From positions 1 through 34,985 of the forward strand of contig JBGUUX010000022.1 of NCBI GenBank assembly GCA_045133915.1: 34,985 bases of DNA. The letters run 5' to 3'. Of this stretch, positions 33,345 to 34,985 are shown piece by piece (the stretch's first letter is position 1; each line of letters starts with the position of its first letter). The stretch comes from RGIG7300 sp045133915. GTDB taxonomy: Bacteria > Bacillota > Clostridia > Oscillospirales > CAG-272. The translations under genes and the position numbers were made by a program. A model generated the notes under the pieces. The model ran no database searches. It saw nothing but the letters and a program-made list of their open reading frames with translations, and was not told the DNA's origin.

Positions 33345-33869
33345 ATGAACATTAACACATTCGGAAGACAGGTAGAAGTTACCCAGGATCTGAAGGACTT
33401 ATTCGCCAAGAAATTAGGAAAGCTTGACAAGTTTTTCCACGACGATGCCGATTGCAACGTTACTCTTCGCGAGAGAAAGAACGGTAGAAAGATCTTAGAA
33501 GTAACAATCACCGCCGCAGGTACCCTTTTCCGTGCGGAAACCGAAGAGGAAACTTTCCAGAACGCTCTTGACAAGGCAGTGTCCACAATTGAGCGACAGA
33601 TCCGTAAAAACAAGACCAGACTTGAAAAGAGACTCCGTGAAAACGCATTCGTAAGAGAGATCGAGTACGAAGAACCCATCGAGGAGGAGGGCGAGTTCGA
33701 TATAAGAACAAAATCCTTTACCTTCAAGCCTATGTCCCCCGAGGAGGCAATACTCCAGATGAACCTTCTGGGACACGAGTTCTTTGTTTTTGAAAACGAC
33801 GAGACCCACGCGGTAAACGTTGTATATAGAAGACACGCAGATAAATACGGACTTATAGTTCCGGATTAA
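33345..33869 (+). CDS. hpf: Long-form ribosome hibernation promoting factor (HPF/RaiA family)
   Basis: This 174-residue protein begins MNINTFGRQVEVTQDLKDLF. The N-terminal ~100 residues form the ribosome-binding S30AE domain (KKLGKLDKFFHDDADCNVTL); the C-terminal ~60 residues (TKSFTFKPMSPEEAILQMNL, GHEFFVFENDETHAVNVVYR) are the dimerisation domain of long HPF, which pairs 70S ribosomes into inactive 100S dimers in stationary phase. The ATG at 33345 has AAGGGG 8 nt upstream; a TTG six bases earlier is too close to that site. Single-gene unit. Confidence 0.95.
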   Translation: MNINTFGRQVEVTQDLKDLFAKKLGKLDKFFHDDADCNVTLRERKNGRKILEVTITAAGTLFRAETEEETFQNALDKAVSTIERQIRKNKTRLEKRLRENAFVREIEYEEPIEEEGEFDIRTKSFTFKPMSPEEAILQMNLLGHEFFVFENDETHAVNVVYRRHADKYGLIVPD

Positions 33870-33871
33870 TA

Positions 33872-33899
33872 AATAAAACCGCCGAAAGGCGGTTTTATT
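33872..33899 (+). terminator. Terminator of hpf
   Basis: A 12-bp stem AATAAAACCGCC/GGCGGTTTTATT with a GAAA loop begins 3 nt past the stop codon. Confidence 0.9.
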
Positions 33900-33971
33900 A
33901 GATACCGATCAATGTTTTTTCTTATATAAATAAGGTAATATAAATTTCTGCAAAAAAATAAAAAATACCCC

Positions 33972-34000
33972 TTGACAATTAGATATCCTTGTGTTATAAT
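33972..34000 (+). promoter_or_regulatory. Promoter of the tRNA-Arg/tRNA-His unit
   Basis: Consensus TTGACA (33972-33977) and TATAAT (33995-34000) are spaced 17 bp apart, just upstream of tRNA-Arg. No clear second promoter precedes tRNA-His. Confidence 0.88.
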
Positions 34001-34032
34001 ACACCTTGCCTGTCACAAGACGGGACGGCGAT

Positions 34033-34109
34033 GTACCCTTAGCTCAGCCGGATAGAGCAACTGCCTTCTAAGCAGTAGGTCGAGGGTTCGAATCCCCCAG
34101 GGTACGCCA
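34033..34109 (+). tRNA. tRNA-Arg(UCU)
   Basis: The cloverleaf is complete: acceptor GTACCCT/AGGGTAC, D-arm TAGCTCAGCCGGATAGAGCA, anticodon stem ACTGC/GCAGT with loop CTTCTAA (anticodon TCT), T-loop GGTTCGAATCC and an encoded CCA end. It reads AGA (and possibly AGG) arginine codons. Confidence 0.97.
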
Positions 34110-34193
34110 TTGACAAACCGAATGGGGAGAGGGAACGGATATAGATTACCGAACCTTACTCCACATTCTTAATATAAATTACATAATACACAT

Positions 34194-34271
34194 GGTGGGC
34201 GTAGCTCAGTTGGTTAGAGCGTCAGGTTGTGGCCCTGAAGGCCGTGGGTTCGACTCCCATCGCTCACCCCA
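34194..34271 (+). tRNA. tRNA-His(GUG)
   Basis: Acceptor GTGGGCG/CGCTCAC, anticodon stem TCAGG/CCTGA with loop TTGTGGC (anticodon GTG), T-arm GGGTTCGACTCCC and encoded CCA. The extra 5' G (G-1) opposite C73 that marks tRNA-His is encoded at 34194. Its 3' end is duplicated at 34444-34461. Confidence 0.96.
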
Positions 34272-34342
34272 CAAAACAAAAGCATCTCAAAAGAGATGCT
34301 TTTTTGTTTTGTAATTTGAAGGGAGTCGAACCCTGAGAGGGT
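34254..34342 (+). repeat. 89-bp direct repeat, copy 1 (tRNA-His 3' end + terminator + inverted T-arm)
   Basis: This segment contains the last 18 bases of tRNA-His, the terminator, and GGGAGTCGAACCC (34321-34333), a perfect reverse complement of the tRNA-His T-arm at 34246-34258. It recurs 190 bp downstream with one mismatch (T34326 versus C34516). Confidence 0.9.
34272..34311 (+). terminator. Terminator of tRNA-His
   Basis: AGCATCTC (34281-34288) pairs with GAGATGCT (34293-34300) around an AAAA loop, followed by TTTTTGTTTTG. It starts immediately at the end of the tRNA. Confidence 0.92.
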
Positions 34343-34443
34343 GAGAAGCGTTAAGAAAATAGTCCGGTGGACTGTTTTTAGCTTCGAAGTCTGAGCAGCG
34401 TTGCTGCGAGGATGCATGACGCAAGGCAACGCCTTGCGGAGGT
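34343..34443. other. Hairpin-rich insert between the duplicated tRNA-His ends
   Basis: About 100 bp with no coding potential hold three stems: AAAATAGTCC/GGACTGTTTT (34356-34378, extended by GAAGC 34345-34349 with GCTTC 34381-34385), GCAGC/GCTGC (34395-34407) and GCAAGGC/GCCTTGC (34421-34437). The layout suggests a non-autonomous palindromic element. Confidence 0.6.
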
Positions 34444-34532
34444 CTCCCATCGCTCACCCCACAAAACAAAAGCATCTCAAAAGAGATGCTTTTTTGTTTT
34501 GTAATTTGAAGGGAGCCGAACCCTGAGAGGGT
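34444..34532 (+). repeat. 89-bp direct repeat, copy 2
   Basis: 88 of 89 bases match 34254-34342. It includes a second tRNA-His 3' end (34444-34461) and an identical terminator (34462-34501), but no 5' tRNA half, so it cannot make tRNA. Confidence 0.9.
34462..34501 (+). terminator. Duplicated tRNA-His terminator (copy 2)
   Basis: Identical to 34272-34311 as part of the 89-bp repeat; it would stop any readthrough before the rRNA promoters. Confidence 0.8.
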
Positions 34533-34740
34533 AGGAGAGAATCTGTGGGTGTGTCGTAAACGCGGGAAAGATATAGAAACGTACATTATTATATTTACCG
34601 TGTGTACTTGTGTCTACGCCGGTTTTAGGATAAAACAGCTTATATATAATGAATATGAGGGTTTTGACGATGAAAATAAAAAGACAAAATAACCAAATAA
34701 TGAACAAACCTTTAAATAAGAAAAATATAGAAAAATAGGG

Positions 34741-34769
34741 TTGACAAACGCACTTGAATGTTATATAAT
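34741..34769 (+). promoter_or_regulatory. rRNA operon promoter P1
   Basis: TTGACA (34741-34746) and TATAAT (34764-34769), 17-bp spacing. The initially transcribed AAGCTGTCAGCGAGA (34774-34788) nearly repeats the segment after P2. Confidence 0.85.
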
Positions 34770-34845
34770 CATCAAGCTGTCAGCGAGACGGCATCACAAT
34801 TAAAAGCAAGTCAAGAAAAAACTTGAAAAAAGTTTTAAAAAGTAC

Positions 34846-34874
34846 TTGACAAAGTCAAATGGTTGTGATATACT
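34846..34874 (+). promoter_or_regulatory. rRNA operon promoter P2
   Basis: TTGACA (34846-34851) and TATACT (34869-34874), 17-bp spacing, preceded by A/T tracts resembling an UP element. Confidence 0.85.
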
Positions 34875-34880
34875 AGATAA

Positions 34881-34985
34881 GCTGTCCACGAGAGAGGACA
34901 GCAGCGATCCTTGAAAATTGAACAACAAAGATGAGTACAAGCACGAAAAAGTGATGTAAAAATTACTGTGTGTGAAGGAAAATCT
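34881..34985 (+). other. Start of rRNA operon leader (16S presumably just beyond the window)
   Basis: A GCTGTCC/GGACAGC hairpin (34881-34902) is followed by CCTTGAAAATTGAACAAC, the type of sequence found in clostridial rRNA leaders. The mature 16S gene itself is not inside the window. Confidence 0.7.

Noticed and set aside
34254..34532. Integrative element attachment sites at tRNA-His
   Set aside because: The duplicated 3' end resembles attL/attR, but only about 100 bp lie between, there is no integrase, and the repeat extends well past the tRNA into the terminator.
34214..34707. Minus-strand ORFs across tRNA-His, its duplicate and the rRNA promoter region
   Set aside because: Their translations come from antisense tRNA and the repeated terminator (the DGSRTHGLQGHNLTL type of spurious protein); no real gene.

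Overview
The window looks like a chromosomal segment from a mid-GC member of the Clostridia (Bacillota), probably a gut or rumen carbohydrate user. The evidence is strong GGAGG-type ribosome binding sites, many TTGACA/TATAAT-like promoters with 17-bp spacing, MnmM, TcdA, long-form HPF, MsmX/UgpC-type ATPase and DUF5696-type families, CCA-encoding tRNA genes, and a typical clostridial rRNA leader at the right end. I cannot assign a genus.

Left part (1-7.3 kb). It is mostly on the minus strand: the start of a MazF-type toxin gene, a small two-helix membrane protein, an OmpR-like regulator with a degenerate receiver, class II fructose-bisphosphate aldolase, a GH2 beta-galactosidase and a ThuA-like protein. 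Divergent from thuA lies an RsuA-type pseudouridine synthase. The gaps here are dense with short hairpins and 7-bp tandem repeats. A truncated Xre-type regulator gene lies just beyond.

Middle left (7.5-15.2 kb). A probable four-gene plus-strand operon encodes a DUF4143-type AAA ATPase, Tex, a CBM9-like protein and a ComM/YifB ATPase. It is followed by a single-gene unit for a sugar-ABC ATPase (MsmX/UgpC/MalK type) and a convergent YfbR-like HD phosphohydrolase.

Central locus (15.6-28.5 kb), the most striking region. One strong promoter and a roughly 260-nt structured leader precede seven tightly packed genes that end at one terminator. They encode a giant secreted solute-binding protein with N-terminal sandwich modules, permease pair 1, a beta-propeller/TPR/Yip1 membrane fusion, a secreted DUF5696-like barrel protein and permease pair 2. 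There is no ATPase in the operon. The solo ATPase gene at 13.4 kb is the likely energiser. I infer a glycan-capture and import machine with two transmembrane pairs and two accessory proteins of unknown role. A separately transcribed GH43-like propeller lipoprotein follows.

Right part (30.6-35 kb). It holds housekeeping genes: mnmM and tcdA (tRNA modification), asd (aspartate pathway), hpf (ribosome hibernation), tRNA-Arg(UCU) and tRNA-His(GUG). The end of the tRNA-His gene and its terminator are duplicated around a hairpin-rich insert. The window closes with two tandem rRNA promoters and the start of the rRNA leader.
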